Below are positions 49,070 to 60,900 of a stretch of 64,000 nucleotides of DNA, one piece after another. Below the pieces are notes generated by a model. The model ran no database searches, was not told the DNA's origin, and saw nothing but the letters and a program-made list of their open reading frames with translations. Both the position numbers and the translations under genes were made by a program. Each line of letters begins with the position of its first letter. The first letter of the stretch is position 1. The DNA comes from Streptococcus shenyangsis (GTDB lineage: Bacteria; Bacillota; Bacilli; Lactobacillales; Streptococcaceae), in assembly GCF_006385785.1 (NCBI RefSeq), contig NZ_VFSH01000004.1:48734-112733 (forward strand), given 5' to 3'.

Positions 49070-49598
49070 AGACTGTCACCTTACTAATTCCATAAATTTT
49101 TTCCTTCCAGATACCCAGGCAGGCAATTTCTTCTGGAAGTTCAACGGCCTTATCCGTCTCACACACGACCATGACATCTTCAGAAAAAAGCTCTTTTTCA
49201 GCCATTTTTTCAATATCTGCTACGATTTGTTCCTTAGCATAAGGAGGGTCTAAGAAGATGAGATCAAATTCCCCAGATACCTGTTCCAATGCCCTTTCTG
49301 CATCCATCTTGAGGAGTTGAAATTTTCCAACTTCCTTGGTCATCTGAATATTTTCAGCCACGATAGCCTGAGCCTTACGGTCTCGCTCCACCAAAACAGC
49401 GCTGGACATGCCACGCGATACTGCCTCGATAGATAAACCACCACTACCTGCATAAAGGTCCAAGACTCGTCCACCTTCAAAGTAAGGACCAATCATGTTA
49501 AAAATGGCTCCCCTAACCTTATCCGAAGTGGGTCTTGTCGTCTTGCCTTCTAGTGTCTTGAGGGGACGTCCCCCATAGATTCCTGATACGATTTTCAT
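49059..49598 (-). CDS. rsmD: 16S rRNA (guanine966-N2)-methyltransferase RsmD
   Basis: 179 residues. The SAM-binding motif [15 protein letters not shown] and the N-methyltransferase motif [12 protein letters not shown] are present, and the N-terminus [14 protein letters not shown] is typical. It modifies 16S rRNA during small-subunit assembly. It heads the rsmD-coaD-protease group. The ATG has no ribosome site and lies 7 bases after an extended -10. Confidence 0.96.
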   Translation of the reverse strand: MKIVSGIYGGRPLKTLEGKTTRPTSDKVRGAIFNMIGPYFEGGRVLDLYAGSGGLSIEAVSRGMSSAVLVERDRKAQAIVAENIQMTKEVGKFQLLKMDAERALEQVSGEFDLIFLDPPYAKEQIVADIEKMAEKELFSEDVMVVCETDKAVELPEEIACLGIWKEKIYGISKVTVYVR

Positions 49599-49605
49599 AC
49601 CGTTT

Positions 49606-49614
49606 ATTATACCA
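49606..49614 (-). promoter_or_regulatory. Extended -10 seven bases before the rsmD ATG
   Basis: TGGTATAAT on the minus strand, then AAACGGT and the ATG. The usual start distance would place the first transcribed base at or next to the start codon, implying a leaderless message. Confidence 0.65.
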
Positions 49615-49624
49615 AATTATGGGC

Positions 49625-49657
49625 AAAAAGAGAAAGAAAACCGAACCTTGCGGTTCG
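49625..49657 (-). terminator. Terminator of asnA
   Basis: CGAACC-GCAA-GGTTCG stem on the minus strand with TTTTCTTTCTCTTTTT after it, just past the asnA stop. Confidence 0.9.
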
Positions 49658-49662
49658 ATTCT

Positions 49663-50655
49663 CTACAAAATATTTTCGTAAGTATCGCGGACTTCTTGAG
49701 GCCAAACACTTGTTTGCACTTCTCCGATGTGTTTCTTGCGAAGTAAGAACATGGCCATACGAGATTGTCCAATTCCTCCACCGATTGTCAATGGGAATAG
49801 GCCATTCAACAAAGCCTTGTGCCATTCCAACTCCAAGCGGTCTTCATCACCTGTAATAGCAACCTGACGGCGAAGCGTTTCTTCATCTACACGGATTCCC
49901 ATAGAAGATAGCTCAAAGGCTCCACCTAGAGATTCATTCCAGACAAGAATATCACCATTTAGACCCTTGTAGCCATTTTCAGACTCACTTGTCCAGTCAT
50001 CATAGTCTGGTGCACGTCCATCGTGCGGTTTACCGTCTGGTAATTCACCACCGATACCAATCAAGAAAACAGCTCCAAATTCTTTACAGATAGCATTTTC
50101 ACGTTCTTTCGGCGTCAAGTCTGGGTAGCGCTCGACCAACTCTTCTGTATGGATAAAAGTGATTTGTTTTGGCAAGATTGACTCGATGTCATAGCGGGCT
50201 TCAACAGCTAACTCAGTAAGACGAATAGCCTTGTAAATCTTTTCAACTGTTTCTTTTAGATAGGCAATGTTGCGTTGTCCATTTGGAATGACTTTTTCCC
50301 AGTCCCACTGGTCAACATAAACAGAGTGGGTCGCATCCAGCGAATCTTCATCTGGACGAAGGGCCTTCATGTGGACGAAAAGACCTTCACCCTCACCGAA
50401 ACCAAAACGAGCCAAGGTATGGCGTTTCCATTTAGCAAGTGAATGCACCACTTCATAAGTAGCATCAGGGATTTGGAGAACCTTGACCGATACGGCATTC
50501 TCCACACCTGATAAGTTATCCTGCATCCCATCGCCGACCTTACTCAAGATAGGACCTTGAACTTCGACAACTTCTAACTTATCTTTCAAATACTGGGTAA
50601 AAGTGTTTTTGACAAAGGAAATTTCTTCTTGTTGATGAATAAAACTTTTCTTCAT
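49663..50655 (-). CDS. asnA: Aspartate-ammonia ligase (asparagine synthetase A)
   Basis: 330 residues, full length. It makes asparagine from aspartate and ammonia with ATP. Family segments: [47 protein letters not shown] and the C-terminal [14 protein letters not shown], similar to class II aminoacyl-tRNA synthetases. It is monocistronic between two terminators. Confidence 0.97.
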   Translation of the reverse strand: MKKSFIHQQEEISFVKNTFTQYLKDKLEVVEVQGPILSKVGDGMQDNLSGVENAVSVKVLQIPDATYEVVHSLAKWKRHTLARFGFGEGEGLFVHMKALRPDEDSLDATHSVYVDQWDWEKVIPNGQRNIAYLKETVEKIYKAIRLTELAVEARYDIESILPKQITFIHTEELVERYPDLTPKERENAICKEFGAVFLIGIGGELPDGKPHDGRAPDYDDWTSESENGYKGLNGDILVWNESLGGAFELSSMGIRVDEETLRRQVAITGDEDRLELEWHKALLNGLFPLTIGGGIGQSRMAMFLLRKKHIGEVQTSVWPQEVRDTYENIL

Positions 50656-50720
50656 AAACTACTCCTCAAAAATTAGTTAAAAGCATTATACACCTATTTT
50701 CAAGAAAAGAAAAGAGCAAA

Positions 50721-50755
50721 TATAAAAAAATCAGTGTCACTCAAAACACTGATTT
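50721..50755 (-). terminator. Terminator of the BI-1 family gene
   Basis: AAATCAGTGT / ACACTGATTT stem on the minus strand, followed by a T-run, directly after the stop at 50766. Confidence 0.9.
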
Positions 50756-50765
50756 CATAGACCTT

Positions 50766-51449
50766 TTAGTCATTGCGACCAAAGATACGTAGAATACTTA
50801 GGAAGAGATTGATAAAATCAAGATAGATACTAAGAGCCATTGACACAACCCAACCTGTCGCTACACGACCTTGTGATTGTTCATAGGCAAGGCGAATCCT
50901 TTGGTTGTCCCAAGCAATCAGCCCAGAGAAAACCAAGATCATGGCTACACTAATCATATAATCAAAGAACCCACTAGCCAAGAAAATATTGACTATCATA
51001 GCAATAATCAAACCGATAAGGGCAGCCATCATAGCACGACCAATCCCACTCAAATCTTTCTTAGTGAACATACCAACTGCCGCCATGACAAAAAAGAGAA
51101 GGGCGCTCGACACAAAGGCAGATAAAACTGTACCTGAAGTATAGAAGGCCACCACAAAACTGAGGGTAAAGCCGTTTAATACTGAGTAAAGTAAAAATAC
51201 TGGAAGAGCCGCTGGGCTATTCTTTGAAGCCATACTACTGGCAACAAAGACTAGGGCTAACTCCGCAAAAGTAGCAATGGTCAACCAGAGACGCCCCTGC
51301 ATCAAAAAGTAAACTAGCTGAGACTGAAAGACCGTCAACATAAGGCCTGATACCAAAGCAGATAGTCCGATTCCCAGACCAACAAAGGCATAAACCTTAG
51401 CGTAAAATTGATTGAGACCTGCGCGGTCGTGAATAATAGTGTGATTCAT
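50766..51449 (-). CDS. BAX inhibitor-1 / YccA family membrane protein
   Basis: 227 residues with seven hydrophobic segments (from VYAFVGLGIGLSALVSGLML to the last one near ALSIYLDFINLFLSILRIFGRND). The C-terminal end LDFINLFLSILRIFG is the family signature. In bacteria these proteins act as pH-sensitive calcium leaks or FtsH modulators; the role in streptococci is unclear. An extended -10 TGTTATAAT lies at 51482-51490, and an AAGGAG ribosome site precedes the start. Confidence 0.94.
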   Translation of the reverse strand: MNHTIIHDRAGLNQFYAKVYAFVGLGIGLSALVSGLMLTVFQSQLVYFLMQGRLWLTIATFAELALVFVASSMASKNSPAALPVFLLYSVLNGFTLSFVVAFYTSGTVLSAFVSSALLFFVMAAVGMFTKKDLSGIGRAMMAALIGLIIAMIVNIFLASGFFDYMISVAMILVFSGLIAWDNQRIRLAYEQSQGRVATGWVVSMALSIYLDFINLFLSILRIFGRND

Positions 51450-51503
51450 CTTTTCTCCTTTTCTATGAACATCTTTCCTTGATTATAACAAAGAAAGTTA
51501 AAA

Positions 51504-52244
51504 TTAGCTTAAATGGAAAATCAAAATACCAGCTGCAACGGCAACATTCAAACTCTCCGCCTGCCCCTTCATACTAATGTGGACCAACTGGTCTGCACTT
51601 TCAGCCATGAGGGGACTAATTCCTTGACCCTCATTCCCCATGACTAGTACAAAATTGTCTATAGGAGGCAGTTCTCTATAATCAACAGAGCCTTTAGATA
51701 GAGTTGTTGCTAGCACAGGGATAACTGCCTTCTTAGCTTCCTCGAGAAGCGCTTGACTAGACATTCGGTAAATAGGCAGATGGAAATGACTGCCTTGCAT
51801 GGAACGTAAGGTCTTGAGACTGTAGATATCTGCCGATTTATCTGAGACAATCACTCCAGTAAAACCTGCTGCATCCGCAGTCCGAATAATCGTTCCCACA
51901 TTACCAGGATCTTGCACATCTTCCAAAAATAAGAACTTGCCCTGACTAAAGTCAGCTTGTCCTACTTCTTCTTTTTGAACCACGGCAACAATTCCCTGTG
52001 GAGTCTGAGAATCCGCCAAATCTAGCAAAATATCCTCTGACACCCAGACAGTTTGCGGAAAAGCAGCTAACTGATCTCGGTAATTTTCTAGGGCAAAGAT
52101 CTTCTCAATCGTCACTCCAGCTTGAACAGCTTCTTCAAACAAGTGCCAGCCTTCAATCAAATAAGCAGACTTGCGGTATTTTTTTTGGTGTAATTTCTTG
52201 GCATTTTTTACCACAGAATTGGCTTTTGAGGTTATAATAGTCAT
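51504..52244 (-). CDS. TrmH/SpoU-family RNA 2'-O-methyltransferase
   Basis: 246 residues from ATG 52244 (MTIITSKANSVVKNAKKLHQKKYRKSAYLIEG is the usual beginning, here given in part). A substrate-binding N-domain is followed by the SPOUT knot: FLEDVQDPGNVGTIIRTADAAGF, LVMGNEGQGIS and SLNVAVAAGILIF. It methylates a ribose in rRNA or tRNA; the site cannot be told. A more upstream ATG at 52262 overlaps the promoter and is rejected. Confidence 0.93.
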   Translation of the reverse strand: MTIITSKANSVVKNAKKLHQKKYRKSAYLIEGWHLFEEAVQAGVTIEKIFALENYRDQLAAFPQTVWVSEDILLDLADSQTPQGIVAVVQKEEVGQADFSQGKFLFLEDVQDPGNVGTIIRTADAAGFTGVIVSDKSADIYSLKTLRSMQGSHFHLPIYRMSSQALLEEAKKAVIPVLATTLSKGSVDYRELPPIDNFVLVMGNEGQGISPLMAESADQLVHISMKGQAESLNVAVAAGILIFHLS

Positions 52245-52250
52245 AGAAAT

Positions 52251-52259
52251 ATTATAACA
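52251..52259 (-). promoter_or_regulatory. Extended -10 six bases before the methyltransferase ATG
   Basis: TGTTATAAT, then ATTTCT and ATG 52244. There is no ribosome site between, so the message is probably leaderless. Confidence 0.65.
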
Positions 52260-52277
52260 CAATCAAAGGGGTTTGGT

Positions 52278-52556
52278 ATGCAAAAGGTTAGAATGATTGC
52301 CCAAGGTAGAGTGCAGGGAGTTGGATTTCGTTGGGGTGTTTACAGCCTGGCACTTGAAATTGGTGGTATCACAGGTCGGGTATGGAATAACGACGATGGT
52401 ACAGTCGAAATCTTAGCCCAAGCAGACTCATCTGCTACCATGGCAAAATTTATTCAAGAAATCCGCAAAGGACCCACACCTTTTTCAAAAGTCAGCTACT
52501 TAGATGTCAAACTGAGCAACTTTCCTCCCTACCCTGACTTTAAAATCGCAAATTAG
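52278..52556 (+). CDS. acyP: Acylphosphatase
   Basis: 92 residues. The anion-binding loop GRVQGVGFRWG with Arg18 and the catalytic Asn in RVWNNDDGTVEI are intact. It hydrolyses acyl phosphates such as acetyl phosphate or 1,3-bisphosphoglycerate. It is divergent from the methyltransferase gene with only 33 bases between the start codons. An AAAGGGG ribosome site is present. Confidence 0.96.
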   Translation: MQKVRMIAQGRVQGVGFRWGVYSLALEIGGITGRVWNNDDGTVEILAQADSSATMAKFIQEIRKGPTPFSKVSYLDVKLSNFPPYPDFKIAN

Positions 52557-52633
52557 GTCTCTAGAACTATTGTATATTTTGTAAAAAAACAGTAGAATAG
52601 AAAGGTATAATTTTTAAAGAAGGAATAAAAACA

Positions 52634-53560
52634 GTGAAATCTATTAAACGTTTTGCACTCTCAGCTATGGGAGTGGCTATGTTGCTCGTCTTGACAGGTT
52701 GCGTTCAGATTGATAAAGCAACAGGTAAGCCAATTGGTCCCGTTTGGGATTTCTTGGGTGCTCCGATGGGAGAAGCTATTAAGTACTTCGCTACTGATAA
52801 AGGTCTAGGTTTTGGTATCGCTATCATTATCGTGACCATTATCGTACGCTTGATTATCTTGCCACTTGGTATCTACCAATCATGGAAGGCAACGCTTCAC
52901 TCTGAAAAGATGAATGCCCTCAAGCACGTCCTTGAGCCACATCAAACGCGTCTCAAAGAAGCAACGACTCAAGAAGAAAAACTCGAAGCCCAACAAGCCC
53001 TCTTTGCTGCTCAAAAAGAGCACGGCATCAGCATGTTTGGTGGTGTAGGATGTTTCCCTATCCTCATTCAAATGCCATTCTTCTCAGCTATCTACTTTGC
53101 TGCCCAACATACTGAAGGTGTTGCTCAAGCAAGCTACCTAGGTATTCCTTTAGGTTCACCTAGTTTAATTTTAGTTGCCTGTGCTGGTGTTCTTTACTAT
53201 CTTCAATCGCTTCTTTCACTTCACGGAGTAGAAGATGAAATGCAGAGAGAACAAATCAAGAAAATGATTTACATGAGCCCACTCATGATCGTCGTCTTCT
53301 CCCTCTTCTCACCAGCTAGTGTCACACTTTACTGGGTTGTCGGTGGTTTCATGATGATTCTCCAACAGTTTATCGTCAACTATATCGTTCGTCCAAAACT
53401 TCGCAAAAAAGTCCGTGAAGAACTAGCCAAGAACCCACCAAAAGCACGTACTTTCTCTACACCAAGTGGACGAAAAGACGTTACCCCTGAACAACCAACT
53501 GCTATCACAAGCAAGAAAAAACCCAAAAATCGCAACGCTGGAAAACAACGTTCGAGATAA
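52634..53560 (+). CDS. yidC: Membrane insertase YidC2 (Oxa1/SpoIIIJ family)
   Basis: 308 residues from a GTG start (AAGAAGGA ribosome site). A lipoprotein signal with lipobox LTGC at Cys23, five membrane segments, and a long basic C-terminal tail (PSGRKDVTPEQ... KKKPKNRNAGKQRSR) that binds ribosomes mark the YidC2 type. It inserts membrane proteins with or without SecYEG. In pneumococcus pflA is the next gene; here a 10-kb islet starts 14 bases after the stop. Confidence 0.96.
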   Translation: MKSIKRFALSAMGVAMLLVLTGCVQIDKATGKPIGPVWDFLGAPMGEAIKYFATDKGLGFGIAIIIVTIIVRLIILPLGIYQSWKATLHSEKMNALKHVLEPHQTRLKEATTQEEKLEAQQALFAAQKEHGISMFGGVGCFPILIQMPFFSAIYFAAQHTEGVAQASYLGIPLGSPSLILVACAGVLYYLQSLLSLHGVEDEMQREQIKKMIYMSPLMIVVFSLFSPASVTLYWVVGGFMMILQQFIVNYIVRPKLRKKVREELAKNPPKARTFSTPSGRKDVTPEQPTAITSKKKPKNRNAGKQRSR

Positions 53561-53562
53561 AG

Positions 53563-54796
53563 CTACGTAGATTGGCTCTTTGTCAACTGTAGTGGGTTGA
53601 AGAAAAGCTGAGATCTAGAAAGGACAAATTTCGTCCTTTCTTTTTTGATATTCAGAGTAATAAAAATCCGTTTTTTGAAGTTTTCAAAGTTTCGAAATCC
53701 AAATGCATTTCGCTTAATAAGTTTGATTAGATTATTGGTGGCTTCCAATTTAGCATTGGAATAGGGTAACTGAAGGGCATTGATGATTTTCTCTTTGTCC
53801 TTTAGAAAGGTTTTAAAGATAGTCTGAAAAAGAGGATGAACCTGCTTTAGATTGTCCTCAATGAGTCCGAAAAATTTGTCAGGCTTTTTATTCTGAAAGT
53901 GAAACATCAAGAGTTGATAGAGATTATAGTGGTATTTCAAGTCTTCTGAATAGCTCAAAAGTTTATCTAGAATCTCTTTATTGGTCAAGTGTATGCGAAA
54001 AGTAGGGCGATAAAAACGTTTATCGCTGAGCTTCCGACTATCTTGTTGAATGAGTTTCCAGTAGCGCTTGATAGCCTTGTATTCATGGGATTTTCGTTCA
54101 AACTGATTCATGATTTGGACACGAACACGACTCATAGCACGACTCAAGTGTTGGACAATATGGAAACGATCAAGAACGATTTTAGCACACGGAAAAAGCT
54201 ATTTAGCTAAGTCAAAGTGATTTCGAATGATAGCTTGTGTTCTGCCCTCAAGAACAGTGATGATATTGAGCTTGTCAAAATCTTGTGCAATGAAGCTCAT
54301 CTTTCCCTCGGTGAAGGCGTACTCATCCCAAGACATAATCTCAGGAAGGCGAGAAAAATCATGCTCAAAGTGAAAATCATTGAGCTTGCGAATAACAGTT
54401 GAAGTTGATATGACCAGCTGATGAGGCAATATCGGTCATAGAAGTCTTTTCAATCAACTTTTGAGCAATCTTTTGGTTGATGATACGAGGGATTTGGTGA
54501 TTCTTCTTGACGATAGAAGTTTCAGCGACCATCATTTTAGAGCATTGATAGCACTTAAAACGGCGTTTTTTCAGAAGGATTCTGGTAGACATACCAGTCG
54601 TTTCGAGGTAAGGAATCTTAGATAGTTTTTGAAAATCATATTTCTTCATTTGGCTTCCGCAATCAGGACAAGTTGGAGCCTCATAATCCAGTTTAGCGAT
54701 GATTTCTTTGTGGGTATCTCTATTAACGATATCTATAATTTGGATATTAGGGTCTTTGATATCGAGAAGTTTTGTGATAAAATGTAATTGTTCCAT
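53563..54796 (-). pseudogene. ISL3-family (IS1167-like) transposase, decayed
   Basis: One reading frame broken twice. The N-terminal part (from ATG 54796) has the zinc-finger region CPDCGSQMKKYD...KCYQCSKMM and a helix-turn-helix. A one-base shift near 54424 moves the frame so that MTDIA continues as HQLVISTSTVIRKL in the next frame. A TAG at 54199-54201, probably from CAG, then stops the DDE domain between FDLAK and LFPCAKIVLDRFHIVQHL. The last part runs to 53563. The complete protein would be about 410 residues. No active transposase can be made. Confidence 0.92.
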
Positions 54797-54920
54797 ATAA
54801 ATCTTTATAATGAGTTATTTTGTCGCTTTTCATTATAGATCTTATGGGACTTTTTTTCTACAACAAAATAGGCTCTATAATATTCATAGGGGATTTACCC
54901 ACTACAAATATTATAGAGCC
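53574..54920 (-). mobile_element. IS1167-like element with degenerate inverted repeats
   Basis: The left end ggctctttgtcaactgtagt and the right end (minus strand) ggctctataatatttgtagt agree at GGCTCT and at the GTAGTGGGT that follows, the usual IS1167-type ends. No 8-base target duplication is seen (cgtagatt left, gaatatca right), so one flank may have been rearranged after insertion. The right end also contains a perfect 14-bp inverted repeat (54871-54884 with 54907-54920). Confidence 0.85.
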
Positions 54921-54998
54921 GAATATCACTTCTGAGAACTTTCTCATTAGTCTTAATGTGGAATAATTCTTGAAGTTGAGTTAATCCATCACTAATAA

Positions 54999-57900
54999 CT
55001 AGTTTTTTATATTTTTCTTTCTCTTATTTGAGATTATTCCAAAATGAGCCGTTGCTAAAGCAATAATACCTGCCAACTCAAAACCATAACTATATTCACT
55101 ACTTGTATTTGGTAAATAACCCTTAGTTCTTATGGTTGTTTCTTTTGACGAAAGAGGTTCAGAAGACGATTGATTCATCACTACTGGCTCTAACTTAGTA
55201 TTTATCGCAATAGAAACCCCTGGATGCTCTTTCGTAATATTATTACGTTCGATTCTATTAACCTCAATTGGTGCAACATCTGGGACGTGAGATACCTGTT
55301 TTGTTCCTCGATAAACCTTCTTAGCTTGCGGTTCAATACGTGATAATTCTCTTTCTGTACTTAATTGCAACTCACTATTTACATAAATGTCTGTGATTTC
55401 TACTAAAACTTTTCCGTTTATTGCTGCAACTTCTCTAACTTTGCCTACATCTAGACTTGAATCATCAACGTATTCAACCTTATCAGTCTTAAGAGCTCGA
55501 CTTTCTTGACGAACCTTGGTTTCAATAATAGCCTCTGGTTTATTTTGCTCTATTAGTGCAACATCTGGAACGTGAGATACCTGTTTTGTTCCTCGATAAA
55601 CCTTCTTAGCTTGCGGTTCAATACGTGATAATTCTTTTTCTGTACTTGATTGCAACTCACCATTTACATATACGTCTGTGATTTCTACTAAAACTTTTCC
55701 GTTTATTGCTGCAACTTCTCGAACTTTGCCTGCATCGAGACTTGAATCATCAACATATTCAATCTTATCTGTCTTAAGAACTCGACTTTCTTGACGAACC
55801 TTAGTTTCAATAATAGCCTCTGGTTTATTATTCTCCATTGGTGCAACATCTGGGACGTGAGATACCTGTTTTGTTCCTCGATAAACCTTCTTAGCTTGCG
55901 GTTCAATACGTGATAATTCTTTTTCTGTACTTGATTGCAACTCACCATTTACATATACGTCTGTGATTTCTACTAAAACTTTTCCGTTTATTGCTGCAAC
56001 TTCTCGAACTTTGCCTGCATCGAGACTTGAATCATCAACATATTCAATCTTATCTGTCTTAAGAACTCGACTTTCTTGACGAACCTTAGAAGTCATTTGT
56101 TTTTCTGTCAATTTATTTTGAATCAAATAAACCCCTAAAGTTGACGTGGTTAAGGAAATGTTTTTGTCCTTTTCATTCCAATTAAATGGTACCTCCTCAA
56201 AAGTCGACTTATCTTTTACATAATGTAACACCTTATAAGGTTTTTGACCTGAAATCACTGCTAGTTCAATTTTAGCGTCTTCAGATAAGGATACTATATT
56301 ACCATCATCATCTAAAGCTTGAATTTCCATAAGAAGGTTATTATGTTCCCCAACCTTTTCCAAGATATCAGCATTAGTAACTTCCTTTCTAACAACCTTG
56401 CCAATCACATTTACATCATTTCCAGAAACTGTCACCGTAACAACGTTATCATCATCACTTAGAATTTTTGTGTCCTTTTCCCACTTAGCATAAAGCACCT
56501 TGTCACCTGCTTTATCGAACAATGTATTAAAGAAAGGTTCACCTGAGAAATTATCATCTAAATACCATCCTTTAAAAACGTATCCTTTACGAACAGGATA
56601 AGGCAACTCCGTATCTACATCAGTTTGGTAGCTCCTTGGAACATCTTCCTTTAATATGCCATCTCCAACTTTATAAGTTATCTTATAAGACAATGGTTTT
56701 AAGTTGAAATGTACTTCTGTCTGAGGTGGTGGTACTGGAAGCCAGTCAGACTCAGCAGACTCATATCCCTCTTTACTTACCTTGACTTTCCAGAATCCCT
56801 CTGGCACATCCCAAGCATACTCGCCATTAACTGTCGTAAACAAAGGATTAAACTGTGAATACTCACCTGCATCCCATAGCACTTCTTCACCATTTTCACC
56901 TCGATAATAAATTGTGGTTATTGCACCAGTAATAGGATTCTTAGAAACATCATTGATTACAATACCGGATGGGTCTATCACAAATTTAAAATCTGAGAGT
57001 GCACTACTGCTAATTCTTTCATTGACTTCGTTTGACTTTAAATCACCAATTCCCCTAAACTGATTTTTCGAGTTTCTAACTCCTTGTGATAAATAATATA
57101 AAAAATTATGAATATCATGCTCACTTAATTCTCCATTCTCTGGATTAATAAGCTGCTTTTTTTCATATCTTGGCAAAACTATATTAGGATGTACACCAAT
57201 TCCAATTCCATTACGGAATGGATCGCTAACCTTATCTCCTATTATACTATAAGCCCTTGTTAAACCTGAGGATTGTAATAACTCAATTAGTTCCTTTTCT
57301 GACTGAAAATCCGTGCCTGATAGCTCGTCTTTTATTTTTTGCAACGTTAATACTAAATTACCTCCTGCTGCATTTTGTATCAGTTTTTCAATCAGTCCCT
57401 TCACCAATGCAAGCATTTGTTCTTTCTCTGCAGCAAGTCCGACACCATTAAAAGTAACAACATTTTTTAGATTTCCTCTAATTAATTTTTTAGTATCAAT
57501 AACACTATCAATTTTTTCATAATCTTGAGCTATTAATCTATTTGTTAACATTTTTGCTGCTAAAATATATGCAAGATAGGAGCCTCTAGAATGCCCAACA
57601 ATTGATACATCATAATCACTACCGCTAGGCAACAACAAATTAAGAGAGGTCTTTATTACGTCTTTATCTAAAGATACGCCAGCCCATATTTTAAGATAAT
57701 TATCTATCCATTCTGGGCTTAAAAAAGGCTTTTCTATTCCTCTATCGCCACCTTCTCTTACCTCCTCATCTGTACCACGTATAGCTAAAACAATTTCTTT
57801 TGTCTTATCATTTACAAATCTATAAACATTAATGTATGCAACTCCTGGTAAAAAGACAGGTGAACCCAATAATCGCCAATTTTCAAATAAAGACTGGTCT

Positions 57901-60900
57901 AATCCTCCTATGTTTAAGCCCTTGTCATTAAAACTCTTATCAAGGAAGATTTTTTTAATTTCTTTTTCTGATTTATAACTTAATAATGAGAAAATTGCCA
58001 AATCCCGGTCTCCTACGTCCCAGGCGTTTCTGTGTTTATCTACTATATCAGGATATCCATCCCCATCACTATCTAATACTAAACTTTTGCCAGCAGTACG
58101 TAGTGATAAATTATCCTGAACTTCACTATTATATATAGTTTCTGATGGTGCAACACCTTTTTCAAGATAAAGAGTCATTTTACCAGGAACATAATTAGTA
58201 TTTTCTTGGTCAAAGTAGCCAGTATAAACGTATTTTTCTTTTTTAACATCCCATTTTAGCTCAATAACTTTATTAATACCTTCGCGACTACTGACAAGAT
58301 AGAGACTATCGTTGCCACTGGTATTCGTATATTCAACCTCAAAATCAAATTGTCCACCAGGTCTAAAACTGATGACTGGAACTTTGTCTTGGTTCTCTTT
58401 CAAATTATAAGTATAGCCATTATGACGCATGATAAAGTTCACTAACTCAGGATAATTTTTCTCATAGCGAACTGTTGTTGTCTCACTGATTTCTCGACCA
58501 TCTGATGATAAAGCCTTCACTTTGATTGTATATTCTTTGTTGTCTACAGGAGTTACCAGAGGTATATCAAAGGTATAACTTCCATCTTTTTTGGTCTTGA
58601 CTTGACCAACAACCATATCATCAAGATAAGCAATTACCTTGTCATTAGGGTCAGCTACTCCACTAATACGAGAGTAACTCCTTGATGTTACCTGATTAGC
58701 TGTTAGTGTTAAGACAGGTATATTAACATTGATAGCTCCAATATTTTCGGATACTTTTTTTCTATCTTTTTGATAGGAAAGCTGTGCAAATAAACGAACA
58801 TTAGTGAGTTCTCTATTTTCTGTCATCAGCATTAACTTAATCTTACCTATCTCTTCTGAAACAGGAATATCAAGATAACCATTAGAAACTGTTGCCGTTA
58901 CATCTTGGCCATTTACTCGTATTTTACTTTCAAAAACTTTCGTTGTAGATGGTATATTGAGGTGAAGGACATACTTACCATCATCACTTGATTTATCTTT
59001 TTTTATAGCGTACTTTAAGTCTAGACCTAAATATCCTTGTCGACGAGTACCTGTTGTAGTTGTCAGATAGTAGGAATTGCTACTGTCTAATACTTTACTG
59101 TCATCATTTGCTACATTTTCATCACGAAGTTTAAAGTTAAGTTGTTTTTCAATCATATATTCTAAAGCAAAAGAATCCAGATAAACATGGTATTCTACGC
59201 TTTCAGAAGGTGTATTCCAAGACTGAACGAAAGCTGTCAAACTTTTTGGAAGATACACAGACTTCAGTGTTGGAATATTGGCTAAAGTGTAATCATCAAG
59301 ATAAGTCACACCTTCTGGGATCTCAATTGTTTCAAGCTTGGTGTTTCGAAAAGCTCCACTACCGATTACTTGCAAACCATAAGGTAAATTAATTACCTCA
59401 AGTGGCGTACTATTAAAGGCATAAGAGCCAATTTCCCTAACACTAGAAGGAACCGACATATTTGTCAACTGTGTCCCACTAAAAGCAGAATTTCCTATCT
59501 TCCTTAACGTACTTGGTAATACTACTTCCTTCAAACTAGAGCCTGAAAAAGCACCTTCACCTATCTCAGTAACTCCCTCTGGAATCACTAACTTTTCAAT
59601 TCCTGTTCCAGAAAACAATCCTCCTGGAATGGTCTTCCAATTTCCACGAAGCTCTACTTCCTTGAGATTATTCTGTCCATAGAATGGTGAACTAGTTGAT
59701 TGCAACTCTGATGGCAAGCTAACTTTAGTAAGAGGAGGTAAATCATTAGAATAGTTATCAGAAAAACTAAAGGAATTAGAACCTAACTTAGTAACACTGT
59801 CTGGAATATAAAGTTCTGTAATTCTTGTATTATGGAAAGCTTCGTATCCTATTTCAGTGACTGTCTTAGGAATTGTGATACTCGAAATTCCTGAACCTTT
59901 AAAAAGACCGCTAGCTATCTTAGTTATGCCTTCTTCAAAATGAATGGTCTTGAGATGTTGTGAACCCTCAAAAGCTCTGTAAGCATCACTCAAATTCTTT
60001 GGAATAACAACGCTGCTTAAACTATCAATAGATCCAAAGGCTCCACTTCCTATAGCTGTGACACTTGTTGGAAGAGTGATGTTTTTCAACTGTGTCCTAC
60101 TAAAAGCATAATCGCCTATCTGTGTTAGCGTACTTGGTAATACTACTTCCTTCAAACTAGAACCTGAAAAAGCTGAAGAACCTATTTCGGTGATGCCCTC
60201 TGGCAAGGTAAGTCTCGTCAATTGTGTCCCACTAAAAGCAGAGTCGCCTATCTTCGTTAACGTTTTTGGTAATACTACTTCCTTCAAACTAGAACCTGAA
60301 AAGGCACCTGCCCCTATTTCAGTAACACCCTCTGGAATCACTAGTTTTTCAATTCCTGTTCCAGAAAACAATCCACTTGGAATTGTCTTCCAATTTCCAC
60401 GAAGCACTACTTCCTTGAGATTCTTCTGTCCATAGAATGGTGAACTAGTTGATTGCAACTCTGATGGCAAGCTAACTTTAGTAAGAGAAGGTAAATCATT
60501 AGAATAGTTATCAGAAAAACTAAAGGAATTATCACCTAACTTAGTAACACTGTCTGGAATATAAAGTTCTGTAATTCTTGTATTACGGAAAGCTTCGTAT
60601 CCTATTTCAGTGACTGTCTTAGGAATTGTTATGCTCGAAATCCCTGAACCTTTAAAAAGACCGTCAGCTATCTTAGTTAGGCCTTCTTCAAAATGAATTG
60701 TCTTGAGATGTTGTGAACCCTCAAAAGCTCCATAAGCATTACTCAAATTCTTTGGAATAACAACGCTGCTTAAACTATCAATAGATCCAAAGGCTCTACT
60801 TCCTATAGTTGTGACACTGGTTGGAAGAGTGATGTCTCTCAACTGTGTCCCACTAAAAGCAGAATCGCCTATCTTCGTTAGCGTACTTGGTAATACTACC

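Noticed and set aside
52245..52262. Upstream ATG 52262 for the SPOUT methyltransferase
   Set aside because: It would place an extended -10 promoter inside the coding sequence and has no ribosome site.
57257..57522. Plus-strand open frames within the LRR protein gene, and similar antisense frames elsewhere
   Set aside because: They lie opposite well-supported genes and have no start signals or family features.
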